Assembly (NCBI GenBank): GCA_036924085.1
Contig: JAVGWX010000011.1
Location: forward strand, 41,401,970-41,465,969
From: Ariolimax columbianus
Taxonomy: Eukaryota > Mollusca > Gastropoda > Stylommatophora > Arionidae
DNA length: 64,000 bases
Reading direction: 5' to 3'
A program made the position numbers and the translations under genes. The stretch's first letter is position 1. Every line of letters begins with the position of its first letter. The notes under the pieces were generated by a model, which ran no database searches, was not told the DNA's origin, and saw nothing but the letters and a program-made list of their open reading frames with translations. Of this stretch, positions 9,828-20,589 are shown piece after piece.

Positions 9828-10640
9828 CGGATTTAGAAAGACATTTAATAATGATCTGAGAGCTGGCAAATGGAGTTTAATGTAGCTAAATATATAGTCA
9901 TCCACATGGGTAGATCAAATATGGAACATAATTACAGAATTGGAGAGTACAATATTATAAAGATAGAAAGGGAAAGGGACCTAGGGGTTATAATAGATCA
10001 TTCAGGTTAGGTGAGTGAGCAAGTCCTGGTAGCAGTAAAAAAGGCAAAGGCAATGTTAGGTATGATAGAAAGAAATATTAAACATAGGAGCATGGAAGTG
10101 ATAGTCAAACTGAATAAAGCATTAGTTAGACCTAGATGGGAGTATTGTGTCTGCCGAAGACGGATGTGTTGGACCGAAAGGTTCCAATATCACAGTCAAG
10201 CTGTAAGCTAGTGAGTGACACAACGCATTCTGTTCTCCAGACTACTTCCTGCTGCTTGCAAAGCCCGTTTGGGGCTTGGTAGGGGGAGATTGAGAGCAAA
10301 CACAGAAGAAGAAGAGTACTGTGTACATGTGTGGAGTCCTTATCGTAGAGGGGATATAAATATTCTGGAAAGTATACAAAGACCCACAATAACAAGAGGG
10401 AATAGCTACAAGCTGACTAAAGAGAGGTCCAGATTAGATATTAGGAAATGTTTTTTTAGTCGGAGAGTGGTGTCTGCTTGGAATGCATTGCTTGGGGAGG
10501 TAGTGGAGGCAGGGACAGTTAATGCATTTAAGAATAAACTGGATGCGCATAGTTTTTAGACCAAGGTGATGTAAATGTAACTGGTTGTATACAGACTCTG
10601 CTGGGTCTTCTAAACCAGTATAAAGACGTTAATTTAAGTT
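9828..10640 (+). pseudogene. CR1-type LINE 3' part, with SINE1 inserted
   Basis: Frame fragments read MEFNVAKYIVIHMGRSN, YRIGEYNIIKIERERDLGVI, VAVKKAKAMLGMIERNIKH, NKALVRPRWEYC. SINE1 (10151-10314) intervenes, then YCVHVWSPYRRGDINILESI, TRGNSYKLTKERSRLDIRK and WNALLGEVVEAG up to the CTGGTTGTATACAGACTC 3' UTR and TTAAG-like tail. The catalytic core is missing and several stops are present. A block just 5' (9650-9828) is unassigned. Confidence 0.82.
10151..10314 (+). mobile_element. SINE1, 5'-truncated, nested in CR1
   Basis: Contains only the 3' half (CGGATGTGTTGGACCGAAAG through AGGGGGAGATTGAGAGCAAA) and a (GAA)n tail. It is flanked by AGTATTGTGT (10141-10150) and AGTACTGTGT (10315-10324), a 10-bp duplication with one difference. 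5' truncation plus a target-site duplication is the hallmark of target-primed reverse transcription. Confidence 0.87.
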
Positions 10641-11085
10641 AAAGAGTAACAGAACTGATAGTAGGATTCCAGAATTATAGTTATGAGGAGAGACTAAAAA
10701 AAAAATTGGCTAACAGCATCTGGAAAAGAGAAGCATTCAATGTGATTTAACACAGATTTATAAGATAATTAACAGAAAGGATAGATTAGACTATAACAAT
10801 GTTTTTTTTTTAAACCAGCTGCCTGCAAGAACAAAAGGCCATAGACACAAATTAATTAAAGAAGGTCCGGATTAGATACTAGCAAATATTTTTTAGTCAG
10901 AGAGTGATGAATGCTTGAAATGCATTGCCACTGAAAATAGTTAAGACAAGAGTGAATTTGAGAATTCGAGAATAGATTGAATGAGCATAGGTATTTTCAG
11001 ATCGAGTGAACTATAAGAAACTGATTGTATACAGACTCTGCAGAGCCTTCTAAACCAGTATAAAGGCGTTAAGTTAAGATGTAAT
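10641..11085 (+). pseudogene. Second CR1-type 3' fragment
   Basis: Follows the previous CR1 tail directly. Contains VGFQNYSYEERL-like residues (from AGGATTCCAGAATTATAGTT), a poorly preserved TRGHSYKL region, and the CR1 3' UTR ending TAAAGGCGTTAAGTTAAG. More diverged than its neighbour, so probably an older tandemly placed insertion. Confidence 0.72.
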
Positions 11086-11506
11086 GAAAGGGTTTTGCTT
11101 GAACTTCTTTTACAAGCCTGTTCATTACTGGTTAGTCTATGACTAACTGCAATATACAGCGTGTTTCCCAGGTATATACCACTAATTATTAGTTAATTGA
11201 CTTCTTGTTTTGGATTTGTCCACTTCATTTTATTTATTTTATTTTTCACAGACATATGTACTACCAAACAGTGAGATTCTTTTTCGGACATTTAATGAAA
11301 TTATTAGTGTATATATTACACATTTTGAAGGAATTCTTAGAACTGATGATAGTTGAGTCCTCTTGATTTGATAAAGTTCACGCACGATATCATGACAGTC
11401 ATGATGGCAGCAACATATAATGCTCAGGTGCACAAATATTCTTGGTGAACAGTTTCTTGCCCATCACAAGAGATGATGACCACATCATCAGAAGGTTGTT
11501 TGTTTT
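11086..11506. other. No gene or repeat recognised
   Basis: AT-rich sequence with only short frames. I see no splice-site-bounded exon, tRNA fold or repeat partner. Confidence 0.35.
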
Positions 11507-11518
11507 GTTTTTTTCTCT

Positions 11519-11784
11519 TGGCTGCTTGGCTTCGTTCATTCTCAATCTCCCACTACCAAACACTGAAAGGGCAAAAGTAGCAGAATGTAGTCCAGAGAAC
11601 GGATTGACTGTGATATTTGCACCTTTCGGTCCAACACATCTGACTTCAGCAAGCATTTTTGAGTACCGGGTTAGCATTCCCTCTTCGATCCCTTCTCCTT
11701 AGCCAGTCTGCCCTGCTGCAGACTGTTATCCAGCTATGAGTCGCTGACCACTGCAGCTCATGCGCTGCTCAGCATCTTGATCCC
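11519..11784 (-). mobile_element. SINE1
   Basis: The complement ends in the (AAGCC)-class tail (CTTGGCTGCTTGGCTTCG on +) and reaches the head at AGCATCTTGATCCC, with internal deletions including the cctccacgcgg region. Flanking duplication GTTTTTTTCTCT: 11507-11518 on the left, and the same with one extra T at 11785-11797 on the right. Confidence 0.83.
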
Positions 11785-11799
11785 GTTTTTTTTCTCTAA

Positions 11800-12560
11800 T
11801 TCTTGGAATTCAATGAGGTATGTGTGTCTGATGCCAGGTAACCAAACGTTGAGTAATCTAATTTCGCTCTTTGGTACCGCGCTTTTGTTTACGATGTTGA
11901 GACCAGGCAAAGCCAGCTCTAGTAAGGGCATCTCTTCGCCTCAGTCGCCCGCGAGAGCGTCTAAAGTTGTAGGGCCACCACGACGTCACTGTACATGCCA
12001 TTCTGTTATCCGACATGCGCACCACATTGGGGGCCCAGCTGTAGTTTCGTACCAGCGCGACATCTATGATGTCAGAGAAGGAAGTTTGACGTCTGATCTC
12101 TGCGTTGTGGATTTGGTTTTCAATGTAAATCTGCAATGTTCTTCGCTCCATCGCTCTTTGGGCAATGGGGAGTAATCTGCATCAGCTTTCTGTAGGTTCC
12201 ACGCCTCGCAGCTATATACCATGGCTGGTATAACCACACTGTTGAAGGTGTGAGACCTAGCGTGTTGGTTTTGCATCTGTTGCAGTATGAGTTTAATACA
12301 GTTGAAGCTGAGTCAGCCCGCTGTTATCCTTCTTGAGATCTCTCGATTTATTCAATTGGAGTTCGTGATCTCTTGACCCAAGTAGATATACGAATTGACG
12401 TTTTCGATGTGACAATCTCCTAGGTGCATATCTCCTTTTGGGCAGAAGGTGTTGAGCACGAACTAGGTTTTTTTCTCAATTGATTTGCCTTCTGTACTGA
12501 GCTCTTTCAGGCTTTTCTCCGCTTCTTTGACGCCGTGGATGAGGATGAGTAAGAATTTCC
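11800..12560 (-). pseudogene. RTE-type LINE, RT C-terminal region
   Basis: In minus-strand order: IENVNSYIYLGQEITNSN, then MQNQHARSHTFNSVVIPAMV, YSCEAWNLQKAD, MERRTLQIYIENQIHNAEIR, VRMSDNRMACTVTSWWPYNF and RRSRGRL. These correspond to the YLG, LYxxExW, RxMER and AGHVxRMxDNRW...WxPxxxxRxxGRPxxRW blocks downstream of RTE RT domains. Frames shift at least twice. 5' RT blocks are absent. Confidence 0.77.
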
Positions 12561-13082
12561 CGGTCTATGCTTATTGGGGTGTTTTTTTTAGTTGATGATG
12601 TAACGTGCTGTATTTAGATTATAGCGAGGAAAAAAATGCGCTGATCATCAGCCTGACTATCATCTCGAGCTATCTTGGACCAGTAACAAGAGATAAGTGG
12701 AGCATTAAAATCTGACAGGTGGGATTGAAACCAGGTCTAAATTTTGGCCGACGATAGCTAGTGCTTTATTTGTTGGCACTCTAAAGCTTGTTCCTACTTA
12801 ATCAAAAATCGTTAAAAGCGAACTCCAGTGCATTAAAAATGTCAATTGTGCGAATGTGTGGTTGTAATGCTAACATGTTCTCCGTGACATTGAAGAATGT
12901 GTCTATAGCGCTAATAAAGATAAATAACTGACCTGTGTTTGTTGTATCTGTTGACTATTTTAATGATGGAGAATGCTACGAAATTTAATGTACGTTTTTA
13001 GCATGTTTGCATCTTCCGCCATGTCATCTATTTGTCTACTGACAGTTCTGTGTGATAAACTTACTTGCTCAAACAGCTTGTT
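12561..13082. other. No gene recognised
   Basis: No coding frame or repeat partner was identified. A stretch near 12690-12760 has a weak tRNA-like look on the minus strand but no convincing A/B box pair. Confidence 0.35.
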
Positions 13083-13095
13083 ATCAGGACAAAGC

Positions 13096-13421
13096 CAGGA
13101 GGAAGACTAACGTCTAGTCAGGCACACCGTCCCTGTTAGTCAGGGTCGGGCAAAATATGCTGGCCAAGACACCCACCTCGACTTCCACGAAGTCCTCACA
13201 GAAAACGGACTGTTCTTCTGGCAGTCTGGCTAACGAGGTGGGGGATCGACGTGATCCCCGTAGTAGTTAGCGACGATGAAGTCAAGCATAGCACAACCGC
13301 CTGTTCCGGTCAACTTTCATCAGCTCACTCTGGATGTGAGGAAAGCTACTGCAACGTCCATTTCAGGGTGTACAACAGAGTAAACCCACTCAGTGTGGGC
13401 ATTCACAACAACAAAAACAAC
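13096..13421 (+). mobile_element. SINE2
   Basis: Body blocks GTTAGTCAGGGTCGGGCAAAA, GGCCAAGACACCCACCTCGA, GATCCCCGTAGTAGT, GAGGAAAGCTACTGCAAC and GTGGGCATTCACAAC, with a (CAA)-rich tail. An exact 13-bp duplication ATCAGGACAAAGC at 13083-13095 and 13422-13434 defines both ends. No tRNA promoter is evident; origin unknown. Confidence 0.88.
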
Positions 13422-13624
13422 ATCAGGACAAAGCACTTTAACAGCTTCATTTAACATTTTTTGACAAATTATCGGATAATCATTTCTAACTATTAGTAAT
13501 TTTTTTACCAACGAGATAGCTCAAATTAACAGTATTCCCTGAACACGTATTTGTATTGAAAACACATTCTGTAGACTTTCCAAAGACTTAATTAAATGAG
13601 CAATTTTATTATGTCTTGCTGGTC

Positions 13625-13945
13625 TATCCAGTTATTCTTCTTCGTCGTTCGTTCTCAAACTCCTGCTAGAGCAGCGCATGAGCTGCAGCGGTCAACGACC
13701 CATAGCCGACTGCTAGCGTCAGGTTCAGCGAACCAGGGCTGCCAAGACCCTTCTACACCTCCACGCGGTGATCCTGGATAACAGGCTGCAACAGAGCAGA
13801 CTGGCTAAGGAGAAGGGATCGAAGAGGGAATGCTAATCCGGTACTCAAAAAGTGCATGCTGAAGTCGGATGTGTTGGACCGAAAGGTGAAAATATCACAG
13901 TGAAGCTGTAAACTACGGCACAACGCATTCCGAAAAATGTGGGCG
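13625..13945 (+). mobile_element. SINE1, rearranged (3' end of one copy fused head-on to another)
   Basis: 13637-13672 is a minus-strand SINE1 3' end (TTCTTCTTCGTCGTTCGTTCTCAAA). It is joined directly to a plus-strand copy starting at GCAGCGCATGAGCTGCAG (13673), which runs to ACAACGCATTCCG near 13932. The plus copy lacks its own 3' end. No target-site duplication is visible, consistent with 5' inversion during integration or later recombination. Confidence 0.78.
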
Positions 13946-14033
13946 CAACTCCTAATTCACAATATGTCAGACAGGCGTGAAATCGCGATATTTACTTTTA
14001 CAAACGTGTGAATATTAATATCTTACGGTACGT

Positions 14034-14570
14034 GTGTTCATAACGGAAGATATACAATGTCAAAGAGAAATAAGAACTAGAATATCTTTGGCAAAGAAGA
14101 CATTTAAAGAGAAACATTCAGGCCTGAAAGTAAGCGGTATTAGTATGCCACTACAGTATAGATTCCTGACCACATTTGTCTGGTCTATGTCGATGTATAG
14201 ATCTGAAATATGGACAATAGATAAATAGAGTAGAGCAATGCTTTGAGGCTTTCGAGATTTGGTATTACCGGAAGATGAATAAAGTGCGCTGGGCTGAAGG
14301 AAAATTAAACGAAAGGGCGTTCGCGAAGTTGGAGAGAAAGAAAGCTGCTACAAAAGATACACTAGCAACTGGTCTGATCGGGCCCAGTCTAGGTCCCACA
14401 GGTCCAAAAGAAGAAAGTCTTAGAAGACAGAACAAAATGCATGAGAGGAAAGGGAAAGACTCAAGAAATACCATTGTGACACAAGCTTGGATAAACATGG
14501 CAGTGAACACTTATGCTAAGTTGAATGACCCGCAGATGGCAGACAGAAATGGAAAGACATAATCCTGCAC
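14034..14570 (+). pseudogene. LINE RT C-terminal fragment
   Basis: Frame 14034-14228 reads FITEDIQCQREIRTRISLAK followed by KTFKEKH, the block after the YLG motif in RTE-like LINEs (compare minus-strand 24458-24600, GKIITEDARNEREIKTRI). Downstream frames continue with NKVRWAEGKLN. The distal part is not confidently aligned. Confidence 0.55.
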
Positions 14571-14577
14571 TTGCAAA

Positions 14578-15205
14578 GTAGTCCACAGGACTGGGTGACT
14601 TAGTGATGATGTCTAGGGCCCAAACTAGTCCACAGGACTGAGTGACTTGGTGATGATGTCGAGGATCCAAACTAGTCCACATGACTGAGTGACTTGGTCA
14701 TGATGTCGAGGACCCAAACTAGTCCACAGGACTGAGTGACTTGGTGATGATGTCGAGGACCCAAACTAGTCCACAGGACTGAGTGACTTAGTGATGATGT
14801 CGAGGACCCAAACCAGTCCCAGACTGAATGATTGATGATGTGGTTGGGAACTCAAAACCAGGCCCATGACTGAATGATTTGGGGATGTTGAGATCTGAAG
14901 CCTCAAACCAGAACTGAATGACTTGTTGATGATGGGGTCGGGTGCCCCAAACCAGCCCCAGAACTGAATGACTTGTTGATCATGGGGTCGGGTGCCCCAA
15001 ACCAGCCCCAGAACTGAATGACTTTGTGATTGTGGTGTCGGTGGCCCCAAACCAGTCTCACCACTGAATGCTTGATGATGGGGTCGGGGCTCCAAATCAG
15101 CCCCAAGACTGAATGACTTAATGGTGAGGTCGTGGGCCCCAAGCCAGCCCCAAGACTGAATGACTTAATGATGATGGGGTCGGGGGCCCCAGAACTGAAT
15201 ACTTT
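14578..15205. repeat. Minisatellite, unit about 47 bp
   Basis: The first half is a regular 47-bp array (GTCCACAGGACTGAGTGACT then TGGTGATGATGTCGAGGACC), starting 14583, 14630 and so on. The second half has drifted to a related, longer unit (CCAGCCCCAGAACTGAATGACT plus GATGGGGTCGGGTGCCCCAAA). Minus-strand frames across it are periodicity artefacts. GC content is higher than in the flanks. Confidence 0.85.
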
Positions 15206-15294
15206 GGTGATAAGTAATAGAGTTTAATTTATAAATATTAATTATGTTAAGAAAATGTATCTAAGCATTAAATGTGTACTTATGGGACATGGGG

Positions 15295-15520
15295 AGCGCG
15301 TTAGCTCAGTTCATAGCCAGCAATTGGCTATTTTATGTGGTAGCAGCGTGATTCGGTTCTAATCGCGTCAGGAAACTAAAAAAACACCCGTGACGCGATT
15401 TTAATCGGGGACCGGTTCTCCAGTCAGCCCAGCTGTAAATGGGTACCTGACGAATCAGTTAGGTAAAAACAACAAGGAAGGGCACTGGCCACCTCACATC
15501 TCACAGGCTCCAAAAACTCT
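15295..15520 (+). mobile_element. SINE4 (tRNA-derived with conserved core)
   Basis: The tRNA-like head GGGAGCGCGTTAGCTCAGTT (A box TTAGCTCAGTT) and GATTCGGTTCTAATC (degraded B box) are followed by the core CCAGCTGTAAATGGGTACC and a body with GGCACTGGCCACCT. The core recurs at 5600, 42010 (minus), 42215 and 44070. Similar cores are known in invertebrate tRNA-SINE superfamilies; the exact domain name was not assigned. Confidence 0.75.
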
Positions 15521-16380
15521 ATTTCCAACCAGCGATTAATTCTGCTGAATTTCCACTTAACTTAATAGGCCATGAAGGGACAGCAAAGAATAGTAACATG
15601 GATCCTGCCATGTATGTCTTTAAGGGACGACTAATGAGGGTTGCGCGTGGAGCTGGCTACTCAATCCTGTAGAAACTTTAAGCAACACAAACGTCATCAG
15701 ATATAGACATGGCAACATTTGTTGACTTGGCGTGTATTTGTTCAAAACCTTTGCTCCACTGGGAATTAACAAGTTTTGATTAATTGATTACCTAATAAAA
15801 ATTATAGTGACATATAAACAAATATTAACAATATTATGAACATTTTAGAGGCCCCTTCAGACAGTGGCCCTTTACTGGAGCGTGTTTATCTTAACCTTAA
15901 CCCGGCCTTACATGGATAGACAGACAGAAGCAGTTTAGATAGCATCAGATACTATATTGTGATGGAGCAGATAATAACACGACGGAACACAGTTATCCCC
16001 GCTTGATTCCATTTTCCCACACTCAAACCTGTGAGACATCTTGTTGGAGAGCTCTCATACACGTCTCCGGTTTCCACATCGCCCCTGGTCTGACAAAGTC
16101 TTCGTGAAAGTAGGTAATATTAATACGAATATCGTTGTTAACACAAGCCATGGATACAACATCGGAACAGTTACTGGAGAAAACACAAACAGCTTTTTTG
16201 CGAATTATAGTAGGAACATATGAAAGCTATTATATCAAGAGCTAGACATGTTAATGTAGATGCTCTTTGTGGGTTTTCTTTTAAATTTTTTTTTTTCTGA
16301 AGTCAGGAAGGAAAATATCGTTTTTTTACTCCTTCGTTGCGAAGTGCTATGCTTCTAAACACTTGTATTCTTAAAATGTA
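15521..16380. other. No gene recognised
   Basis: No supported exon, transposon frame or repeat partner. A small frame at 16041-16223 has no recognisable features. Confidence 0.35.
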
Positions 16381-16381
16381 A

Positions 16382-16445
16382 AACTTAACTTAACTTCATT
16401 ATACTGGTTTAAAAAGCTCTACAGAGTCTGTATACAACCAGTTTC
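16382..16445 (-). mobile_element. CR1-type LINE, 3'-terminal fragment
   Basis: Complement of the CR1 3' UTR: AACTTAACTTAACTTCATT (tail), TACTGGTTTAAAAAGCTCT and ACAGAGTCTGTATACAACCAG. Only about 60 bp are present, an extreme 5' truncation. Confidence 0.75.
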
Positions 16446-16985
16446 AAGTGCATGTATATTGTAAATTTAGGAATACTTGATATGGGTACACTTTTATGAA
16501 GGAAAACTGTTCTAGCCAATATATCCGCTCTACGGCATTGCAAGAAAGCTTGCGAGCCAATAAATCAGCTCTGCGAAGTGAATAAGTCAAGTTTGTGAGG
16601 GTGCAGAATATTGTGGACATTGTTTGCAGAATAAACAAAACATTTTTGCGACTAGAATTAGTTATAGATTTGCTAATTAAGTTTGTAATTCCGTAAATGT
16701 GGCTCGAGAGGGTTTTTCCAGGTAATACGCATTTAATTGCAAATACATTTAGACAATACTTTTGAACGCTATATTGTACGGCTTTCTCCACACAAACGCC
16801 TGGTTAAATGGAGTAATGATAAATGTGAAATGATTTACATTTGAATGATGATATAATCCCTCTAGCTGTGAGCTGGTAGCGGTTGACAGCTCAATACCTA
16901 CAGGACAAAAACACATGTTTTCCTTAGTTGCTGTCGTGGGTTGTGGTGGGAGCAGCCGGTTTCTCAGATCGATTAGCCCTGGGGT
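16446..16985. other. No gene recognised
   Basis: Contains minus-strand frames of 115 and 80 codons without recognisable family features. The 16749-16991 frame may be the degraded tail of the RNase H relic next to it. Confidence 0.3.
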
Positions 16986-17590
16986 ATACAATCAGGAGGT
17001 GCTCGACTGATTGATTCTTCGTGGTCGTGACAGAATGTGCAATTTGGTTCACGTAGTCGGTCTGTTCTATTTAGATGTTTCCCGAGAGGGGGCATAGTAT
17101 GTTCTCAACTTAAGATCAAACTTTTTCTCTTCTTTTTAATTAATTGGCTGGGTTCTGGGGATCTGGTTTTGCTTGGTGACTGAAACTATTTCGTTCTGTC
17201 TGGGGTGTAGCCCATTGATTTAGCCATTCATGTCTATAGGTGTTTTTTAAGATTTGCTCGCAGATCTGTAATGTGATACTAGATGTCGTAGCTTTGATGC
17301 ACTTCTGATCAGCTCATCAGCCATCTCATTTTCTGGGATTCCGACATGACCAGGTATCCACTGAGGCAACACTTCTGCTCAATAAGAGATGGACATTTTG
17401 TCAATTAATTTGTAGTGAAGACATTCTGTTTTCTAACGCTTGAAGCGCGGATTTGGAGTCTGAGAATATAATGATTTCCTCACGTTGTATTGTGCCACTT
17501 TCACACTCTGAGATTATTCGGCACAGAGATTTTTCTATTGCTATTATTTCTGCTTCGTAGTTGGAACAGACATATTTTAATATAAAATTG
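16986..17590 (-). pseudogene. I/Jockey-type LINE, RNase H domain relic (frameshifted)
   Basis: Reading the minus strand downward from about 17590: SNYEAEIIAIEKSLCRIISE (Glu block of RNase H), IIIFSDSKSALQAL (Asp block), then after frameshifts LPQWIPGHVGIPENEMADEL (HxGIxGNExAD block). Distally NCTFCHDHEESISR resembles the CxxC..H motif after RNase H in these LINEs. Multiple frameshifts and stops prevent any long ORF. Confidence 0.75.
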
Positions 17591-17757
17591 TAAAGCGAAA
17601 GTGTAACTCACTACCTCGCAAAAAAGATAATTCGAAGATATTTTTTTCAAATACACAAAAATATGGTATGTATACTAGTCATTACTGCATGACGTTTAAA
17701 CGAGGACAATTAACAAATATTTAGAGAAATGAATTAATGCATTTGAGATGTAGATAT

Positions 17758-18160
17758 CGCTTGGCTTGGCTTCATTCGTTCTCAATCTCCCGCTACCTAA
17801 CCCTGAAAAGGGTTTAAGTACCAGAATGTAGTCCAGAGAACGGAATGCATTGTGTCATAGTTTACAGCTTGACTGCGATATTTGCATCTTTTGGCCCAAC
17901 ACATCCGACTTCAGCAAGCATTTCTTTAGTACCGGGTTAGCATTCCCTCTTCGATCCCTTTTCCTTAGCCATTATGCTCTGCTGCAGCCTGTTATCCAGG
18001 ATCAGGAATGTAGAAGCCCCTTGGAAGCTCTGGTTCGCTGGCCCAGACGTTAGCGGTCAGCTGTGGGTCGCTGGCCCAGACGTTAGCGGTCAGCTGTGGG
18101 TCGCTGGCCCTGACGTTAGCGGTCAGCTGTGGGTCGCTGACCCTGACATTAGCGATCCCA
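17758..18160 (-). mobile_element. SINE1 with tandemly expanded 33-bp internal module
   Basis: The tail is (AAGCC)-class (CTTGGCTTGGCTTCATTCG on +). The consensus follows to GTTATCCAGGATCA. At 18028-18150 a 33-bp unit (GCTGGCCCAGACGTTAGCGG plus TCAGCTGTGGGTC) is repeated about four times. It is flanked by AGATGTAGATAT (17746-17757) and AGATGCAGATAT (18161-18172), one difference. Incidental frames cross the array. Confidence 0.85.
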
Positions 18161-18249
18161 AGATGCAGATATATAGAAGAATGAGGCGGAAGGACAAGAA
18201 ACACACAATTCATGTCGAATTTTAAGGCGAAAATGGCATTGATGAAAGA

Positions 18250-18465
18250 AATCAGAGCTAGTCAGGTAAGATAGTTTCGTTACATCAACAAACAGAACAT
18301 TTTGCTGGAAACAATAATGGAAGGAAACGGGGAGGGTAAACGTGTCCGAAGTACACCGCGATAAAAGTGGGAAGATAACATAAACAGATGGACAGGAAAA
18401 GCCTGGCACTTTGCACAATCAAGGCAAGAGACAGGGATCATTGGAGATCAATTGCAGCCAACCTT
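18250..18465 (+). pseudogene. LINE ORF C-terminus
   Basis: Reads TIMEGNGEGKR, then KWEDNINRWTGKAWHFAQSR and QETGIIGDQLQPTFD, resembling the GRPxxxWxDxIxxWTG...ARDRxxWR C-terminus typical of RTE-like LINEs. Truncated upstream. Its 3' end is reiterated in the adjacent array. Confidence 0.6.
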
Positions 18466-18640
18466 TGATGTTAATGGGACACGTGAACTGTGATGATCAG
18501 TCGACCTTTGATGTTAATGGGACACGTGAACTGTGATGATCAGCCGACCTTCGATGTTAATGAAACACGTGAACTGTGATGATCAGTCGACCTTTGATGT
18601 CGAGATGTCACTTGAACTGAACTGATCATTCGAACTTTGG
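18458..18640 (+). repeat. Tandem 43-bp repeat of a LINE 3' end
   Basis: The unit TCGACCTTTGATGTTAATGG plus GACACGTGAACTGTGATGATCAG occurs about 3.5 times with few differences. The first unit is contiguous with the LINE C-terminus, so this LINE's 3' end has been tandemly multiplied, either by slippage or as an intrinsic tail. Confidence 0.75.
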
Positions 18641-18811
18641 GGACTGCCAAAAAGAAATCAGGAGAAAAATGGCCATGGTAATGCAAAGGTTCATTAAACA
18701 CGAGAAACCCTGTTGCAAAACAAACAAACAAATCAACAAAAATAAAAATGCTGAGGACATGCATTCTCTCAGTGTCAACATACGAATGCAAAACATGAAA
18801 CATCACACAAA

Positions 18812-19226
18812 CACTCATCATCATGTAGCATTTCCTTTATAGAACGTCGCTTCCATCACAGTCTGTTTGAAAGAAACTCATTCCCTTTCCAAAACTCCAG
18901 CCTCCGGCAGTCATACACATTCACTCCTGGATATCTTGGTGCCATCGTCTTCTTGGTCAACCCCTTCTTCTTTTACCTGGCACCATACCTTCTATCACCG
19001 TTCTCTCGATACTGTTGTATCTCTTGATGCGATCAAAGTAGTTACATTTTCTAGCCAAAATGGAATTGATAAACAAGTTGTCCTCTATGCTCAATTCTTG
19101 CCGAATGTCTACATTTGTCTTTTTCTCTTTCCATGGTATTCTGAGGATCATTCTGTAACATTTTGATCCAAAGGATTCGATTCTTTGTCTGGATGTATTT
19201 GGTAATCGTCCATGATTCGCAGCCAT
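18812..19226 (-). pseudogene. LINE-X 3' fragment
   Basis: Minus frame 18957-19226: NTSRQRIESFGSKCYRMILR, IPWKEKKTNVDIRQEL, RIKRYNSIERTVIEGMVPGK, then a GxxRRRW block with frame breaks. The 3' end GCTACATGATGATGAG (on minus) matches the end of the copy at 27600-28395. Confidence 0.72.
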
Positions 19227-20215
19227 TAGCGATTACATTAATTTCACCAAAGCCTTCGATACGGTAAAACATCAAAATCTGTGGAAAATCATGAAGGAAA
19301 TAGGGTTTCCTGTGCATATTATTCATCTCATCGTAACATTATACCAAGATTAACAAGTTGCTGTCCAAGTATCTGGGCAAACATCACTGTGGTTCACAGT
19401 ACAAAAGGAAGTAAGACAGGGGTGTATCCACTCACCTTATCTGTACAACATATATGCGGAATGTATAATGAGAAATGTTCGAAAAGACGAGAACATTGAA
19501 AGTGTCCACCCATTTACGATTGGCAGGTACGAGACTCCAGAGTTAGGATACACAGACGACACAGTGATTATCAAGAAGTGCAGAAGGACTAGAACAGCTA
19601 ATTTCAGCAGTAAATGGACATAGTAAAGATCAAAAACCTGTTTATAAACATAAATAAAATAAAAAGATAATGACCACCGACAAAACACAGTATCAGCATA
19701 AATTTACAGTAGGTAATGAGGAAATAGATCAGGTCACACATTTTGAATATATGGGCTCCAGAATTGAGAAAAATGGCGATTGCTCGAAAGAAATCAGAAC
19801 CATAGCAATGCTGAGACTGAACAGCCTGAAGAAATTATGGCAGAGCACAAACACTACAGAAGACAATTGGACCGTTCGATCTAAAAATGCTACAGGAAAG
19901 TGCACAACAAAAAACACAACAGAAACATACGTCCTAAAATTACTGGGTATAGATCAGAATTGTCTGGTAAGCAGCACTGCGTCTAGGAAACTAAAATACT
20001 TTGGTTACATCAAACGTTACAATAGTTAGAGGAAAACGATATACTGGAAGGAATTGGACCTGGAAAACGAGGTAGAGGCAGACCAAGAAGAATATCAAAG
20101 ATGGTCTGTAGACGTTGATGGCAGAGGTGGGAGTATTGGCTAATGATCTATAATCGTACGGGGTGGACTGTGATGAGAACTGCATGCCACATACTGATGA
20201 CACAGCGATCCTCCA
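19227..20215 (+). pseudogene. LINE-X reverse transcriptase, degraded
   Basis: Frames in order: FTKAFDTVKHQNLWKIMKEI (first catalytic Asp block), QTSLWFTVQKEVRQGC and SPYLYNIYAECIMRNV, LGYTDDTVIIKK (xADD block with A changed to T), then MTTDKTQYQHKFTVGNEEID, HFEYMGSRIEKNGDCSKEIR. It ends near ATGCCACATACTGATGAC, a decayed version of the LINE-X 3' end. It is head-to-head with the minus-strand copy at 18812-19226. Confidence 0.75.
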
Positions 20216-20589
20216 TGAACACATGTTACGCCACTGATACAGAACTTCAATAAATGATAAATATAGTGGCGTTACTACGTACTCCAAGATCATACTAAAT
20301 CACCGAGATGACTTGACATAGTCGCAGCACTTCAACCATGGTATGTAGAGGTACTTTGTTGTTGCTGTTTATAGATTCTCCAGGATAGGTTGACCCAGTG
20401 GGCGCTAGTGGAATACAATTTTTCTACCACGCCGCAAGTCATAAAATGAGCTTCCTTAACAGTTGCAATGAGCATTTGATTCGGTTTAGTGGAACCGATG
20501 TACACCGGCCACTCCACACCCATAGTGCCGCAACACACAGTTTGGGAACCACCGGGTAACCAATTATGGAAAACATCTCTTACGAAATT
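20216..20589. other. No gene recognised
   Basis: About 370 bp between two LINE relics with only short frames and no repeat partner found. Confidence 0.3.

Noticed and set aside
14578..15205. CRISPR-like or direct-repeat/spacer array
   Set aside because: Units are contiguous and diverge gradually with no unique spacers; the setting is eukaryotic, so it is a minisatellite.
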